Notes: generated by a model not told the origin, from the sequence alone. 64,000 nt of DNA from Hoeflea_A sp040932035 (GCF_040932035.1 NZ_JBFRBB010000001.1:2060210-2124209); one strand, 5' to 3'; shown: positions 9,803-19,252, numbered from the stretch's first letter. Program-made: numbers and translations.

Positions 9803-9992
9803 GCGCCCCTCTGTCTGGAGCCTGAGAGACTTGCGCAACCGGAACTCTGTCGGCGACGCTTACACCTTCGGCGCGGAACGGCCGTTCCGACTTTCCAGAG
9901 TGCCTATCGATCTACGGTCCTTTTGCCTGAGAGATTTTGGGCGTTTTCCCCTTCGGCGGCGATCGGTTTGACGTCCGATCACACTCTCCCGC
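9803..9992 (-). promoter_or_regulatory. Tandem glycine riboswitch upstream of gcvH-gcvP
   Basis: On the minus strand two glycine aptamers follow each other. The first contains GCGGGAGAGTG, then CGCCGAAGGGGAAAACG and AATCTCTCAGGCAAAAGGAC, and closes with CTCTGGAAAG. The second contains CGCCGAAGGTGTAAGCG, GTCTCTCAGGC and ACAGAGGGG. These are the conserved cores of the gcvT-type riboswitch, in the arrangement that switches glycine cleavage genes on when glycine is high. A 6-bp hairpin with a GAAA loop (10005-10020) lies just 5' of the first aptamer. Aptamer ends are approximate. Confidence 0.93.
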
Positions 9993-10135
9993 AGATGACA
10001 TCTGATATCCTTTCGGATACCAACAGGCGACGTCAGGTTAGTAGAAGAATCGCAATCTGTCATCTTATGTTCCAAAAATTTACCACTGCGGGTTAAACTG
10101 CTACCGAATCGACCGAAAAAGACCGGAAAGCTGGT

Positions 10136-11035
10136 ATGTTTTCATCCCGATTGCTTCGATACGTTGTTGCCTTTTTTGCCGCATCTGGCTTTGCAACGGC
10201 TGCCCTTAGCGGCGAATCAATTCAACTGCGTCCGTACAAAGACCGACTGTTTGCTTACCCTCCCGTGATCGAAAGCAGGGACAATGGTGCGTTTTTGAAA
10301 ATCGACTATCGCAAGGAGCGCGATATCGACAGGCGGGACAAGATTCCTGAGCGGCGGGTCAAGGGTAACTACGTTTCGATGAAGCCGAAACGCCAGCAGC
10401 GGGCCGTGACAATCACAGCGTCGGATATTCGCGTCGAAGCCTATGAGGTCGGGTCCGCCAAGAAGGCGAAGTTTGCCGTCATATTCATCCACGGTCGCGG
10501 TGGTGATCGACGTCTTGGCGCAAAGGACTGGACATTCGGTGGCAATTTCAACCGGCTAAAGAATCTTTCCGTGAGAAATGGCGGCGTCTATTATGCTCCC
10601 ACCATACCGAGTTTTGACAAAAACGGCCTCGACCATCTCAAAACCCTGGTGACCTATATACGTCACTCGGCGCCGGGTGCGCCGGTCATCCTGGCTTGCG
10701 GATCCATGGGAAGCATCCTTTGCTGGCAGGGCAGCAATGATCCGGGGATATCTTCGCGTCTTGCCGGAATCATCATTCTTGGTGGAACCATCGACGAAAG
10801 TTTCATGCGCAGCGCCGCCTATCATGCTGGCGTTCCGGTGCTGCTTGCCCATGGAAGTGGTGACAGAGTCTATGACTGGCGCAATCAGCATGCTCTTTAC
10901 CAGCGCGTGCGATACGGATCCGGTGATATTTACCCGATCCGGTTCGTGCTGTTTCAGAGCGGCAGCCACGGTACGCCGATCCGCATGGTCGACTGGCGTG
11001 ACACACTCAACTGGATGCTTGCCCGGCGCAGCTAA
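10136..11035 (+). CDS. Secreted alpha/beta-hydrolase of unknown substrate
   Basis: 299 residues. Residues 1-25 look like a signal peptide (hydrophobic VVAFFAASGFATAALS). The rest shows alpha/beta-hydrolase features: FIHGRGG as oxyanion loop, ACGSMGS as a nucleophile elbow (G-x-S-x-G form GSMGS), LLAHGSGDRVYDW as the acid region and GSHGTP as the likely catalytic His. The Cys before GSMGS is unusual for an esterase elbow. It is probably periplasmic. It stands alone, with a terminator behind it. I cannot name a substrate. Confidence 0.75.
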   Translation: MFSSRLLRYVVAFFAASGFATAALSGESIQLRPYKDRLFAYPPVIESRDNGAFLKIDYRKERDIDRRDKIPERRVKGNYVSMKPKRQQRAVTITASDIRVEAYEVGSAKKAKFAVIFIHGRGGDRRLGAKDWTFGGNFNRLKNLSVRNGGVYYAPTIPSFDKNGLDHLKTLVTYIRHSAPGAPVILACGSMGSILCWQGSNDPGISSRLAGIIILGGTIDESFMRSAAYHAGVPVLLAHGSGDRVYDWRNQHALYQRVRYGSGDIYPIRFVLFQSGSHGTPIRMVDWRDTLNWMLARRS

Positions 11036-11052
11036 TCAAACAGTTCAGAAAT

Positions 11053-11082
11053 AAAAAAAGCCGGGTATCAACCCGGCTTTTT
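11053..11082. terminator. Bidirectional rho-independent terminator
   Basis: The stem GCCGGGT/ACCCGGC with an ATCA loop is flanked by an A-run on the left and a T-run on the right, so it can end both the hydrolase gene (+) and glnA (-), which converge here. Confidence 0.9.
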
Positions 11083-11100
11083 CATTGTGCAGGTTCCGCA

Positions 11101-12510
11101 TTAGACGGAGTAGTACATGTCGAACTCGACCGGATGCGGCGTGTGTTCGAAACGAATGACTTCTTCCATCTTCAGCTCGATATAGGCGTCGATCTGGTCT
11201 TCCATGAAGACGCCGCCGGCAGTCAGGAATTCACGGTCGGCATCTAGGTTCTCTACGGCTTCACGCAGTGAAGCCGATACGGTTGGGATTTCCTTCAGTT
11301 CCTGCGGCGGCAGGTCGTAAAGGTCCTTGTCCATGGCATCACCCGGGTGGATCTTGTTCTTGATGCCGTCAAGGCCGGCCATCAGCATCGCCGCGAAGGC
11401 AAGATAGGGGTTAGCCGCCGGGTCGGGGAAGCGGACTTCAACACGCTTCGATTTAGGCGAAGAGCCGTACGGAATGCGGCAGGACGCCGAACGGTTGCGT
11501 GCCGAATAGGCAAGCAGAACCGGTGCCTCATAGCCCGGGACCAGTCGCTTGTAGGAGTTGGTCGACGGGTTGGTAAGAGCGTTCAGCGCCTTGGCGTGCT
11601 TGATGACGCCGCCGATATAGTAGAGGCAGCTTTCCGAAAGACCTGCATATTCGTCACCGGCGAAGGTCGGCTTGCCGCCTTTCCAGATCGACTGGTGGAC
11701 GTGCATACCCGTTCCGTTGTCACCAAAAACCGGCTTCGGCATGAATGTTGCGGTCTTGCCGTAGGCATTGGCCACCTGGTGAACCACATACTTGTAGATC
11801 TGCATCTTGTCGGCATTGCGGGTCATGGTGTCGAACATGATGCCTAGCTCGTGCTGGGCGGCACCAACCTCATGGTGGTGCTTTTCGACGGTGAGACCCA
11901 TTTCCGTCATCACGGTGAGCATCTCGGAGCGCATGTCCTGCGCGCTATCGATCGGCGGAACCGGGAAGTAACCGCCTTTCGTGCGCGGACGGTGGCCGAG
12001 GTTGCCGACCTCATATTCGGAACCGCTATTGCTCGGTAGTTCAGTGCTGTCCAGCTCGAAGCCGGTATTGTAGGGATCGGTGGAAAAACGCACGTCGTCA
12101 AAGACGAAGAACTCGGCTTCCGGGCCAACATAGACAGTGTCGCCGATGCCGGAGGCCTGCAGGTAGGCTTCGGCCTTCTTGGCAGTGCCGCGCGGGTCGC
12201 GGTTATAAGGCTCGCCCGAAACCGGGTCCAGGATGTCGCACATGATTGCGAGCGTGGACTGGGCGAAGAACGGATCGTTGTGAACCGTTGCCGTATCCGG
12301 CATGAGCAGCATGTCGGATTCGTTGATCGCTTTCCAACCGGCAATCGAGGAGCCGTCGAACATGATGCCGTCGGCAAACATGTCTTCGTCGACAACGGTT
12401 GTGTCCATCGTGACATGCTGCAGCTTGCCGCGCGGATCAGTAAAACGCAGGTCAACGAACTTCACGTCGTTGTCTTTTATCTGCTTGAGAATATCAGAGG
12501 CACTGGTCAT
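11101..12510 (-). CDS. glnA: Glutamine synthetase type I
   Basis: 469 residues, standard GSI length. Recognisable signatures include MFDGSSIAGWKAI near the N-terminus, the metal and glutamate region around PGYEAPVLLAYSARNRSASCRIP, and Tyr398 in DLYDLPPQE, the adenylylation site for GlnE. It makes glutamine from glutamate, ammonia and ATP in the cytoplasm as a dodecamer. It lies 56 bases after glnB on the same strand, the usual alphaproteobacterial glnBA operon. Confidence 0.98.
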   Translation of the reverse strand: MTSASDILKQIKDNDVKFVDLRFTDPRGKLQHVTMDTTVVDEDMFADGIMFDGSSIAGWKAINESDMLLMPDTATVHNDPFFAQSTLAIMCDILDPVSGEPYNRDPRGTAKKAEAYLQASGIGDTVYVGPEAEFFVFDDVRFSTDPYNTGFELDSTELPSNSGSEYEVGNLGHRPRTKGGYFPVPPIDSAQDMRSEMLTVMTEMGLTVEKHHHEVGAAQHELGIMFDTMTRNADKMQIYKYVVHQVANAYGKTATFMPKPVFGDNGTGMHVHQSIWKGGKPTFAGDEYAGLSESCLYYIGGVIKHAKALNALTNPSTNSYKRLVPGYEAPVLLAYSARNRSASCRIPYGSSPKSKRVEVRFPDPAANPYLAFAAMLMAGLDGIKNKIHPGDAMDKDLYDLPPQELKEIPTVSASLREAVENLDADREFLTAGGVFMEDQIDAYIELKMEEVIRFEHTPHPVEFDMYYSV

Positions 12511-12566
12511 TTATTTATCCTAGTTTTCTGGGTGGTTATGCACGTGCACCGACGGATCGGTGCCGA

Positions 12567-12905
12567 TCAGATTGCGTCCACGCCGGTTTCGCCGGTGCGG
12601 ATGCGGATGACTTCTTCGACACTGGACACAAAAATCTTGCCGTCGCCGATACGTCCGGTCTGGGCTGCATTGCGAATGGCTTCGATGGCAGCTTCGACGG
12701 TATCGTCAGCCAGCACGATCTCGACTTTGACCTTGGGCAGAAAGTCAACGACATATTCCGCGCCGCGGTATAGTTCAGTATGCCCTTTCTGGCGTCCAAA
12801 TCCTTTTGCTTCGGTTACGGTTATTCCCTGCAGGCCCACTTCCTGAAGAGCTTCCTTCACTTCGTCGAGCTTGAAAGGTTTTATAATTGCTTCGATCTTT
12901 TTCAT
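12567..12905 (-). CDS. glnB: Nitrogen regulatory protein P-II
   Basis: 112 residues beginning MKKIEAIIKPFKLDEVKEAL. The T-loop contains Tyr51 in YRGAEYVVDF, the uridylylation site of GlnD, and the C-terminal signature GRIGDGKIFV is intact. The ATG at 12905 gives the exact family start; longer reading frames do not fit. It senses nitrogen, carbon and energy status and controls GlnE, NtrB and others. Its position directly upstream of glnA marks it as GlnB rather than GlnK, which usually precedes amtB. Confidence 0.96.
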   Translation of the reverse strand: MKKIEAIIKPFKLDEVKEALQEVGLQGITVTEAKGFGRQKGHTELYRGAEYVVDFLPKVKVEIVLADDTVEAAIEAIRNAAQTGRIGDGKIFVSSVEEVIRIRTGETGVDAI

Positions 12906-12985
12906 CAGAGAATGTCTCGCTGCTAGATCCACGTAAGTGAATTTGTTCCGGAAAAGCGGAACATGTGTCCACCTGCACACGCAAA

Positions 12986-13001
12986 TGCATATGCCGTGCC
13001 A
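12986..13001 (-). promoter_or_regulatory. Sigma-54 promoter of glnBA
   Basis: The minus strand reads TGGCACG-GCAT-ATGC, matching the -24/-12 consensus TGGCACG-N4-TTGC with correct GG to GC spacing and one mismatch. It lies about 80 bases upstream of the glnB start. NtrC-dependent control of glnBA from a sigma-54 promoter is established in rhizobia. I did not find a convincing NtrC dyad upstream. Confidence 0.8.
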
Positions 13002-13265
13002 ATTGGGCCATTTTGCTGAAAAAAATGAATCTGACTTTGCGATGTAGACAGCACATGGCCGATTATTTCGCGTAAACCCGTGACACAAGGGCTTGCGCGT
13101 CAATGCGCCGCATGCTGCCAGCAGCAAGGTGCCTAAATTTTGACCGTTAGTGTTTGACTAAAAAAAGTGCAAATGCACAAAATATAAGCACGTATTTGTA
13201 GGTCCGGGTATTCCCGTATCGGCGATCGTTGTTATGGTCTGCCGGCACGATGAATCGCAACAGAG
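13002..13265. other. Divergent glnB/nnrD intergenic region
   Basis: It is AT-richer than its surroundings. Besides the sigma-54 promoter at its glnB end it holds a small dyad GTGCA-AA-TGCAC (13167-13178) next to an A-run and a TATAAG box near 13182. These may belong to the nnrD promoter. No gene is visible. Confidence 0.4.
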
Positions 13266-14804
13266 TTGACTGGATGGACGGCAGTGGTGGATGCGACCGC
13301 AAGACAATTGATATTAACGCCAACGGAAATGGTAGAGGTGGACAGTGCGGCAATCAGTTCCGGCATCGCCGGATATGGATTGATGATAACTGCCGGCTCC
13401 GCTGTTTCGGCCTGCGTTCTTGAGAATTATCCCCAAGCCAAAGGCGCGCTGGTTCTGTGCGGCCCGGGCAACAATGGTGGCGATGGATATGTCGCCGCGC
13501 GGTTTCTCCAGGAATCGGGCATGCCCGTCAGACTTTATTCGCTCATCGACCCGGCCGGGCTCAAGGGTGATGCTGCAAGGGCACGGGACGACTGGCACGG
13601 ACCAATCCTGGATCTCACGACACTCGAATGCGCTGATGACCACGTTGTCATCGACGCACTGTTTGGGGCCGGTCTTGATCGGAACATCGAAGGCGTTGGA
13701 GCAGCCGCTATCGAAGCGGTGGTAAGTTCCGGACTGCCTGTCGTCACCGCCGATCTGCCGTCCGGCATATCGGGGCGCACGGGACAGACAGCAGGCGTTG
13801 CACTCCGGGCCGAGCACACGGTGACTTTTGCGGCATTAAAACCAGGGCACCTTTTGATGCCGGGAGCCGACCACTGTGGCGACGTGCATCTGATCGACAT
13901 TGGAATTCCGTCGCGGGTAATCGACAATCATTGCGAGCGCCTGTGGCTCAACGGGCCATCGCTGTGGGCACCTGAACTTCCGGCACCGTCTCCGTCCGGC
14001 CACAAGTACAAGCGGGGTCATCTGGGCATATTCAGCGGTCCCTTCAGCCAGACGGGTGCCGCACGGCTGGCGGCGCAATCGGCGCTGCATGCGGGAGCCG
14101 GGCTCGTGACGGTGCTTTCGCCTTCTTCGGCTGTGGCCGCCAACGCCGGTCATCTGACAGCCATCATGCTGCGCAAGATCGATGACCTTACGGCGTTGGA
14201 TGAACTGCTCGCCGACAAACGCTACACCGGATTTGTTCTTGGGCCCGGTTACGGTGTCGGTGACAAGGTCAGGCGGTTTGCCGAACGGATTGCGGTTTCC
14301 GGCCGTGCCCTGGTGCTGGATGCAGACGGCATATCGGCCTTTGGAGAGCAGCCTCAGGAACTCTTCGCACATTTTGCCGGCAGTAAGCCACGATTGGTGT
14401 TGACGCCGCATGACGGCGAATTTTCACGCCTTTTTCCGGATCTTCACGATGACACACAGCTTTCAAAGGTCGACCGTGCGCGGATGGCCGCTGAAAGATC
14501 GAATGCTGTTGTCCTCTACAAGGGCGCTGATACGGTGATTGCGTCACCGGACGGGCGGGCGGTCATCAATAATAACGCGCCGCCGTGGCTTGCAACGGCC
14601 GGTTCCGGAGACTGCCTTGCCGGCATTATCGGCGCGTTGCTGGTGCAGGGAATGCCACCTTTTGAAGCCGCCGCCGCTGCCGCATACATGCACGGCACCG
14701 CCGGACGACGTGCGGGGGAGGGGCTGACCGCAGACGATCTGCCCGAAAATATTCCAACTCCCGGCGAGCTGACGGGTTTGCACAGCGTGCATACGGGTAA
14801 TTAG
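13266..14804 (+). CDS. nnrD: Bifunctional NAD(P)H-hydrate epimerase / ADP-dependent NAD(P)H-hydrate dehydratase
   Basis: About 512 residues. The N-terminal YjeF epimerase domain (about 20-215) has the GPGNNGGDGYVAAR nucleotide loop; the C-terminal ribokinase-like dehydratase domain has LTPHDGEFSRL and the ATAGSGDCLAGIIGA loop near the end. Together they repair hydrated NAD(P)H. The reported start is a TTG; GTG codons at 13284 and 13287 are alternatives, and the family match begins near LILTPTEM. The cupin gene follows 4 bases later. Confidence 0.93.
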   Translation: MTGWTAVVDATARQLILTPTEMVEVDSAAISSGIAGYGLMITAGSAVSACVLENYPQAKGALVLCGPGNNGGDGYVAARFLQESGMPVRLYSLIDPAGLKGDAARARDDWHGPILDLTTLECADDHVVIDALFGAGLDRNIEGVGAAAIEAVVSSGLPVVTADLPSGISGRTGQTAGVALRAEHTVTFAALKPGHLLMPGADHCGDVHLIDIGIPSRVIDNHCERLWLNGPSLWAPELPAPSPSGHKYKRGHLGIFSGPFSQTGAARLAAQSALHAGAGLVTVLSPSSAVAANAGHLTAIMLRKIDDLTALDELLADKRYTGFVLGPGYGVGDKVRRFAERIAVSGRALVLDADGISAFGEQPQELFAHFAGSKPRLVLTPHDGEFSRLFPDLHDDTQLSKVDRARMAAERSNAVVLYKGADTVIASPDGRAVINNNAPPWLATAGSGDCLAGIIGALLVQGMPPFEAAAAAAYMHGTAGRRAGEGLTADDLPENIPTPGELTGLHSVHTGN

Positions 14805-14808
14805 GATC

Positions 14809-15165
14809 ATGTCTTCTGGATCAAAAGCGGTCGAAATCGGCAATCTGTTCAGTGCGTTGCCGGCAGAACAGACGAATGAGGAGATATTCGATCAACTCCT
14901 GCGCGTGCCTGGCGCCCGTATCGAACGCATCATCTCAACCGGGCAGTCCACGCCGGAAGGTGAATGGTACGATCAGGAAGACGACGAATGGGTCGTGTTG
15001 CTTGCCGGTGCTGCGCGACTACAGGTCGAAGGTGAAGCTGAGGAGAGGGAGCTTGATGTGGGAGACTGGATGCTGCTTCCGGCCCATTGTCGGCACCGGG
15101 TCACCTGGACGCAAATCGATCCGCCAACCGTCTGGTTGGCTATTCACATCGCGGTCGCATCGTAA
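14809..15165 (+). CDS. Small cupin-domain protein
   Basis: 118 residues forming one cupin barrel. The stretch ending GEWYDQEDDEWVVLLAG and the later GDWMLLPAHCRHRV match the two cupin motifs, with Glu/His residues that could bind a metal. Proteins of this kind are common in proteobacteria but have no assigned reaction. It starts 4 bases after nnrD and so is probably co-transcribed. Function unknown. Confidence 0.8.
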   Translation: MSSGSKAVEIGNLFSALPAEQTNEEIFDQLLRVPGARIERIISTGQSTPEGEWYDQEDDEWVVLLAGAARLQVEGEAEERELDVGDWMLLPAHCRHRVTWTQIDPPTVWLAIHIAVAS

Positions 15166-15171
15166 AATCGT

Positions 15172-15477
15172 CTAGCCGGCCGGATCCAGCACGGTTTCCT
15201 CCCGGGCGATCGACCAGTTGATCAGTTGCCGCCAGAGGTGCTCCGCAAAATCCGCATCGAGGCCGTATTCCAGCGCATTGCTGCGGGCGTTCATCGCAAC
15301 TTCTTCAACACGCCATTCGATGTTTGCCGGCAGGTCGGTCTGTTTCTTGATGGCAGCGGCTCTGTCGATAAAGCGCGAGCGCTCGGCAAACAGCGCCATG
15401 AGTTCCCGGTCGAGCCGGTCTATTTGCCCGCGCACGTCACCCATATCCGCGCATTGTTCGGGCGTTATTTTATGCAT
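15172..15477 (-). CDS. Chorismate mutase, AroQ type
   Basis: 101 residues, all helical. The segment RGQIDRLDRELMALFAERSRFI with Lys of AAIKK and Arg/Glu residues further on is typical of monofunctional AroQ-class chorismate mutases. It converts chorismate to prephenate for Phe and Tyr synthesis. A GTG at 15486 is possible, but the ATG at 15477 has AGGTGGA in front of it. It closes a minus-strand run with the DUF72 gene and uvrA. Confidence 0.88.
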   Translation of the reverse strand: MHKITPEQCADMGDVRGQIDRLDRELMALFAERSRFIDRAAAIKKQTDLPANIEWRVEEVAMNARSNALEYGLDADFAEHLWRQLINWSIAREETVLDPAG

Positions 15478-15503
15478 CAGTTCCACCTGAAAACCTGTAA
15501 TCG

Positions 15504-16310
15504 CTAGTCAGCACACCGCTCTTGCAGGGCCTGAGCCGCTTGAGGCGCGCGGATTTTGCCTTCGTGAATGAAATACACATAGACCTCGCGCGGCTGAACC
15601 TCAACCCGCCTTTCCGGGTCGCCGTAGGACAGCCCTTCAGGTGCACCGCCTTCGGCCCACAGCCTGGCGCGTTTGGCCCATAGGTCGAGTTCCTCAGGCG
15701 GGTAGGCGGTCGGGATATCGTCATTTCCCTTTTGCAGGCGCGCATAGACGAAAGGCGCTGTGACATCGGCAATTTCAGGGTATTTCAGATGCTCTGCATA
15801 AACGATTGCAGCATTGTGGTTGGCTGCGAGAGCAACGAATTCCGGACAGGAAAAGCTCGGGTGCCTCACTTCAAGCGCGTGGCGAATGGCAATTCCGTCG
15901 CGTGACTGCGGAAGCATATCCAGGAACGCGCCGAAATCATCCGGGTCAAATTTCTTGGTTGGCGCGAATTGCCACAGGATGGGCCCGAGATGATCGCCAA
16001 GTTCCGTAATGCCGGAACCCAGGAACCGTTCCATCGATTCGGCACCATCGGTTAAAACGCGTCGATTGGTGACGAACCGGTTTCCCTTGACCGAGAAGAC
16101 AAAACCGTCCGGGACATCGGCGGCCCATTTGGCGAATGTCGCCGGCTTTTGCGTGCCGTAATAGGTGCCGTTGATCTCGATCGTTGCCAACTGCCTGCTG
16201 GCATAGTTCAACTCGTCCTTCTGCCGCAGGCCATCCGGAAAGAAGGTTCCGCGCCAGGGCGCGAAAGTCCATCCACCAATGCCCGTTCTGATTACGCCGG
16301 AATTGGTCAT
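15504..16310 (-). CDS. DUF72 (YecE-like) family protein
   Basis: 268 residues with the family opening IRTGIGGWTFAPWRGTFFP and the later FSVKGNRFVTNRR and GPILWQFAP motifs of the TIM-barrel-like DUF72 family. The start is supported by GGAGG 5 bases upstream. The molecular function is not established. It lies 23 bases downstream of uvrA on the same strand. Confidence 0.9.
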   Translation of the reverse strand: MTNSGVIRTGIGGWTFAPWRGTFFPDGLRQKDELNYASRQLATIEINGTYYGTQKPATFAKWAADVPDGFVFSVKGNRFVTNRRVLTDGAESMERFLGSGITELGDHLGPILWQFAPTKKFDPDDFGAFLDMLPQSRDGIAIRHALEVRHPSFSCPEFVALAANHNAAIVYAEHLKYPEIADVTAPFVYARLQKGNDDIPTAYPPEELDLWAKRARLWAEGGAPEGLSYGDPERRVEVQPREVYVYFIHEGKIRAPQAAQALQERCAD

Positions 16311-16333
16311 TCAGACCTCCCTTTGTGTCCGGA

Positions 16334-19252
16334 TTATTCAGCAGCCTCTACATTTTTCGAAGGCCTGCGTTCTAGGAGCTCCTTCAGGAAATGACCGGTG
16401 TAGGAGCGCTCTTCTTTAACCACTTGCTCGGGCGTGCCGGCGGCAACGATCTCGCCGCCGCCATCTCCGCCCTCCGGACCAAGGTCGATTATGTAGTCCG
16501 CGGTCTTGATGACTTCGAGATTGTGCTCGATCACCACGACGGAATTGCCCTGATTGACGATTTCGTGCAGCACATCGAGCAATTTCGCAACATCGTGAAA
16601 ATGAAGACCGGTTGTCGGCTCGTCCAGAATGTAGAGCGTGCGTCCGGTTGAACGTTTGGAAAGCTCCTTGGCCAGTTTCACACGTTGAGCCTCACCGCCT
16701 GAAAGTGTTGTTGCCTGCTGGCCGACCTTGATGTAGCCGAGGCCAACCCGCCGCAAGGTTGTCAGTTTGTCGCGAACGGCCGGGACGGCGGAGAAGAATT
16801 CGCAGCCTTCCTCCACGGTCATTTCAAGCACATCTGCAATGGATTTGCCCTTGAAGGTGACTTCCAGTGTTTCGCGGTTGTAACGCTGGCCATGGCATAC
16901 GTCGCAGGTCACGTAGACATCCGGCAGGAAGTGCATTTCGATTTTGATGACCCCGTCGCCCTGGCAGGCTTCACAGCGCCCGCCCTTGACGTTGAACGAG
17001 AACCGTCCGGGCTGATAGCCACGTGCCTTTGCTTCCGGAAGGCCCGAGAACCAGTCGCGGATAGGTGTGAATGCGCCGGTATAGGTCGCCGGGTTAGAGC
17101 GCGGCGTGCGGCCGATCGGCGACTGATCGATATCGATGACCTTGTCGATATTCTGCAGTCCGTCGATGCGCTCATGTGCCGCCGGATTATCCCGCGCGCC
17201 CATGACACGCCGTGCCGCCGCCTTATAGAGCGTTTCTATGAGGAAGGTGGACTTGCCGCCGCCGGAAACGCCGGTGACGGCGGTAAAAACGCCGAGCGGG
17301 ATGCTTGCGGTAATATTCTTCAGATTGTTGGCGGTGGCGCCGACGATTGTTATCTGGCGCTTCTTGTCGACCTTGCGCCGTTCGTTCGGTGTTGCCACTT
17401 CCTGCACGCCAGAGAGGTATTGCCCCGTCAGCGACTGGCTGGACGCCATGATGTCCTGCGGCGTTCCCGCAGCGACAATTTCGCCGCCGTGGATTCCGGC
17501 AGCCGGTCCGATGTCGACAACATGATCGGCCGACAGGATGGCGTCCTCGTCGTGCTCCACCACGATCACCGTATTGCCGATATCGCGAAGATGCTTGAGT
17601 GTATCGAGCAGCCGTGCATTGTCCCGCTGGTGCAGGCCGATGGAGGGTTCGTCCAGAACATAAAGAACGCCCGTCAGGCCGGAACCGATCTGGGATGCCA
17701 GACGGATGCGCTGGCTTTCGCCGCCGGAAAGGGTTCCCGAGTTACGTGACAGCGTCAGGTAATCCAGCCCGACATCATTCAGGAATTTAAGCCGGTCCCT
17801 GATCTCCTTGAAAATTCTACCGGCAATTTCGTTCTGCTTGTCCGTCAGCCGCTCTGGAAGATCGGTAAACCAGGCGCCTGCCTCCCGGATGGACATCTCG
17901 GTCACGTTGCCGACATGCAGCCCGTCAATTTTAACTGCCATCGCCTCGGGTTTCAGCCGGTAGCCACCGCAGGTCGGACAATTGGCGGCGGCCATGTAAC
18001 GTTCTATTTCCTCGCGCGCCCAGGATGAATCGGTTTCCTTCCAGCGGCGTTCGAGATTGGGGATAATGCCTTCGAAATTCTTCGAAGTTTTGTAGGAGCG
18101 CAGACCGTCATCATAGTGAAAATCGATCTTGTCATCCGTTCCGCGAAGGATTGCCTCCTTCGCCGCGTCCGGCAATTCGTTCCAACGGTCTCCAAGCTTG
18201 AAGTCGAAGTGGCGGCCGAGCGCTTCCAGCGTCTGCCCATAATAAGGTGAACTGGATTTGGCCCACGGCGCAATCGCCCCGTCTCTTAAGGTGCGGCCGG
18301 GTTCCGGGATAATGAGCGCCGGATCGATCTTCTTCTGGGTGCCGAGCCCGTCGCATGTGGGACAGGCGCCGAACGGATTGTTGAAGGAAAACAGCCGCGG
18401 CTCGATTTCCGGGATGGTGAAACCGGAAACAGGACAGGCGAATTTCTGTGAAAAGACCAGCCGCTCATGGGTTTCGTTCTTCGATTTGTTGGCGCTGCCG
18501 TCCGATGTCGCGTCATCGGGAAGCGGTTTGTCCGCAAGTTCCGCGACCGCAAGTCCGTCGGCCAGTGTCAGACAGGTCTCAAGACTGTCGGCCAGTCGCG
18601 TCGACAGGTCTTCCCGTACAACAACCCGGTCAACAACGACATCGATATCGTGCTTGTATTTCTTGTCGAGCGCCGGGACATCGGCAATTTCATAGTAGCT
18701 TCCGTCAACCTTGACCCGCTGGAAGCCCTTCTTCATCAGCTCGGCCAGCTCCTTGCGGTATTCGCCCTTGCGGCCGCGAACCAGCGGCGCAAGTATGTAA
18801 AGCCGTGTTCCTTCTTCGAGCGCCATGACCCGGTCGACCATCTGGCTGACCGTCTGGCTCTCGATAGGCAGTCCGGTGGCCGGTGAATAGGGGATGCCGA
18901 CCCGCGCGAAAAGCAGCCTTAGATAGTCGTATATCTCGGTAACCGTGCCGACGGTCGAGCGTGGATTGCGTGACGTTGTCTTTTGCTCGATGGAAATGGC
19001 CGGTGAAAGTCCGTCGATCTGGTCGACATCCGGCTTCTGCATCATCTCCAGGAATTGCCGTGCATAGGCCGAAAGGCTTTCGACATAACGGCGCTGGCCT
19101 TCCGCATAGATCGTGTCGAAGGCAAGCGATGATTTTCCCGAGCCTGAAAGGCCGGTCATGACAATCAGTGTGTTGCGCGGCAGGTCAAGGTCAACGCCTT
19201 TGAGATTGTGCTCGCGTGCTCCGCGGATTGAAATGGTCTTCAGTTCGCTCAT
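16334..19252 (-). CDS. uvrA: Excinuclease ABC subunit A
   Basis: 972 residues, full length. Two ABC ATPase modules are seen: Walker A GLSGSGKSS near residue 35 and GVSGGGKST near residue 660, with two LSGGE(S/A)QR signatures. Zinc-binding Cys pairs occur in CPTCDG, CPTCGG, and CEACQG with CDVCHG. UvrA recognises bulky DNA lesions and loads UvrB. The gene diverges from ssb and shares a LexA box with it, which fits SOS control. Confidence 0.98.
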   Translation of the reverse strand: MSELKTISIRGAREHNLKGVDLDLPRNTLIVMTGLSGSGKSSLAFDTIYAEGQRRYVESLSAYARQFLEMMQKPDVDQIDGLSPAISIEQKTTSRNPRSTVGTVTEIYDYLRLLFARVGIPYSPATGLPIESQTVSQMVDRVMALEEGTRLYILAPLVRGRKGEYRKELAELMKKGFQRVKVDGSYYEIADVPALDKKYKHDIDVVVDRVVVREDLSTRLADSLETCLTLADGLAVAELADKPLPDDATSDGSANKSKNETHERLVFSQKFACPVSGFTIPEIEPRLFSFNNPFGACPTCDGLGTQKKIDPALIIPEPGRTLRDGAIAPWAKSSSPYYGQTLEALGRHFDFKLGDRWNELPDAAKEAILRGTDDKIDFHYDDGLRSYKTSKNFEGIIPNLERRWKETDSSWAREEIERYMAAANCPTCGGYRLKPEAMAVKIDGLHVGNVTEMSIREAGAWFTDLPERLTDKQNEIAGRIFKEIRDRLKFLNDVGLDYLTLSRNSGTLSGGESQRIRLASQIGSGLTGVLYVLDEPSIGLHQRDNARLLDTLKHLRDIGNTVIVVEHDEDAILSADHVVDIGPAAGIHGGEIVAAGTPQDIMASSQSLTGQYLSGVQEVATPNERRKVDKKRQITIVGATANNLKNITASIPLGVFTAVTGVSGGGKSTFLIETLYKAAARRVMGARDNPAAHERIDGLQNIDKVIDIDQSPIGRTPRSNPATYTGAFTPIRDWFSGLPEAKARGYQPGRFSFNVKGGRCEACQGDGVIKIEMHFLPDVYVTCDVCHGQRYNRETLEVTFKGKSIADVLEMTVEEGCEFFSAVPAVRDKLTTLRRVGLGYIKVGQQATTLSGGEAQRVKLAKELSKRSTGRTLYILDEPTTGLHFHDVAKLLDVLHEIVNQGNSVVVIEHNLEVIKTADYIIDLGPEGGDGGGEIVAAGTPEQVVKEERSYTGHFLKELLERRPSKNVEAAE

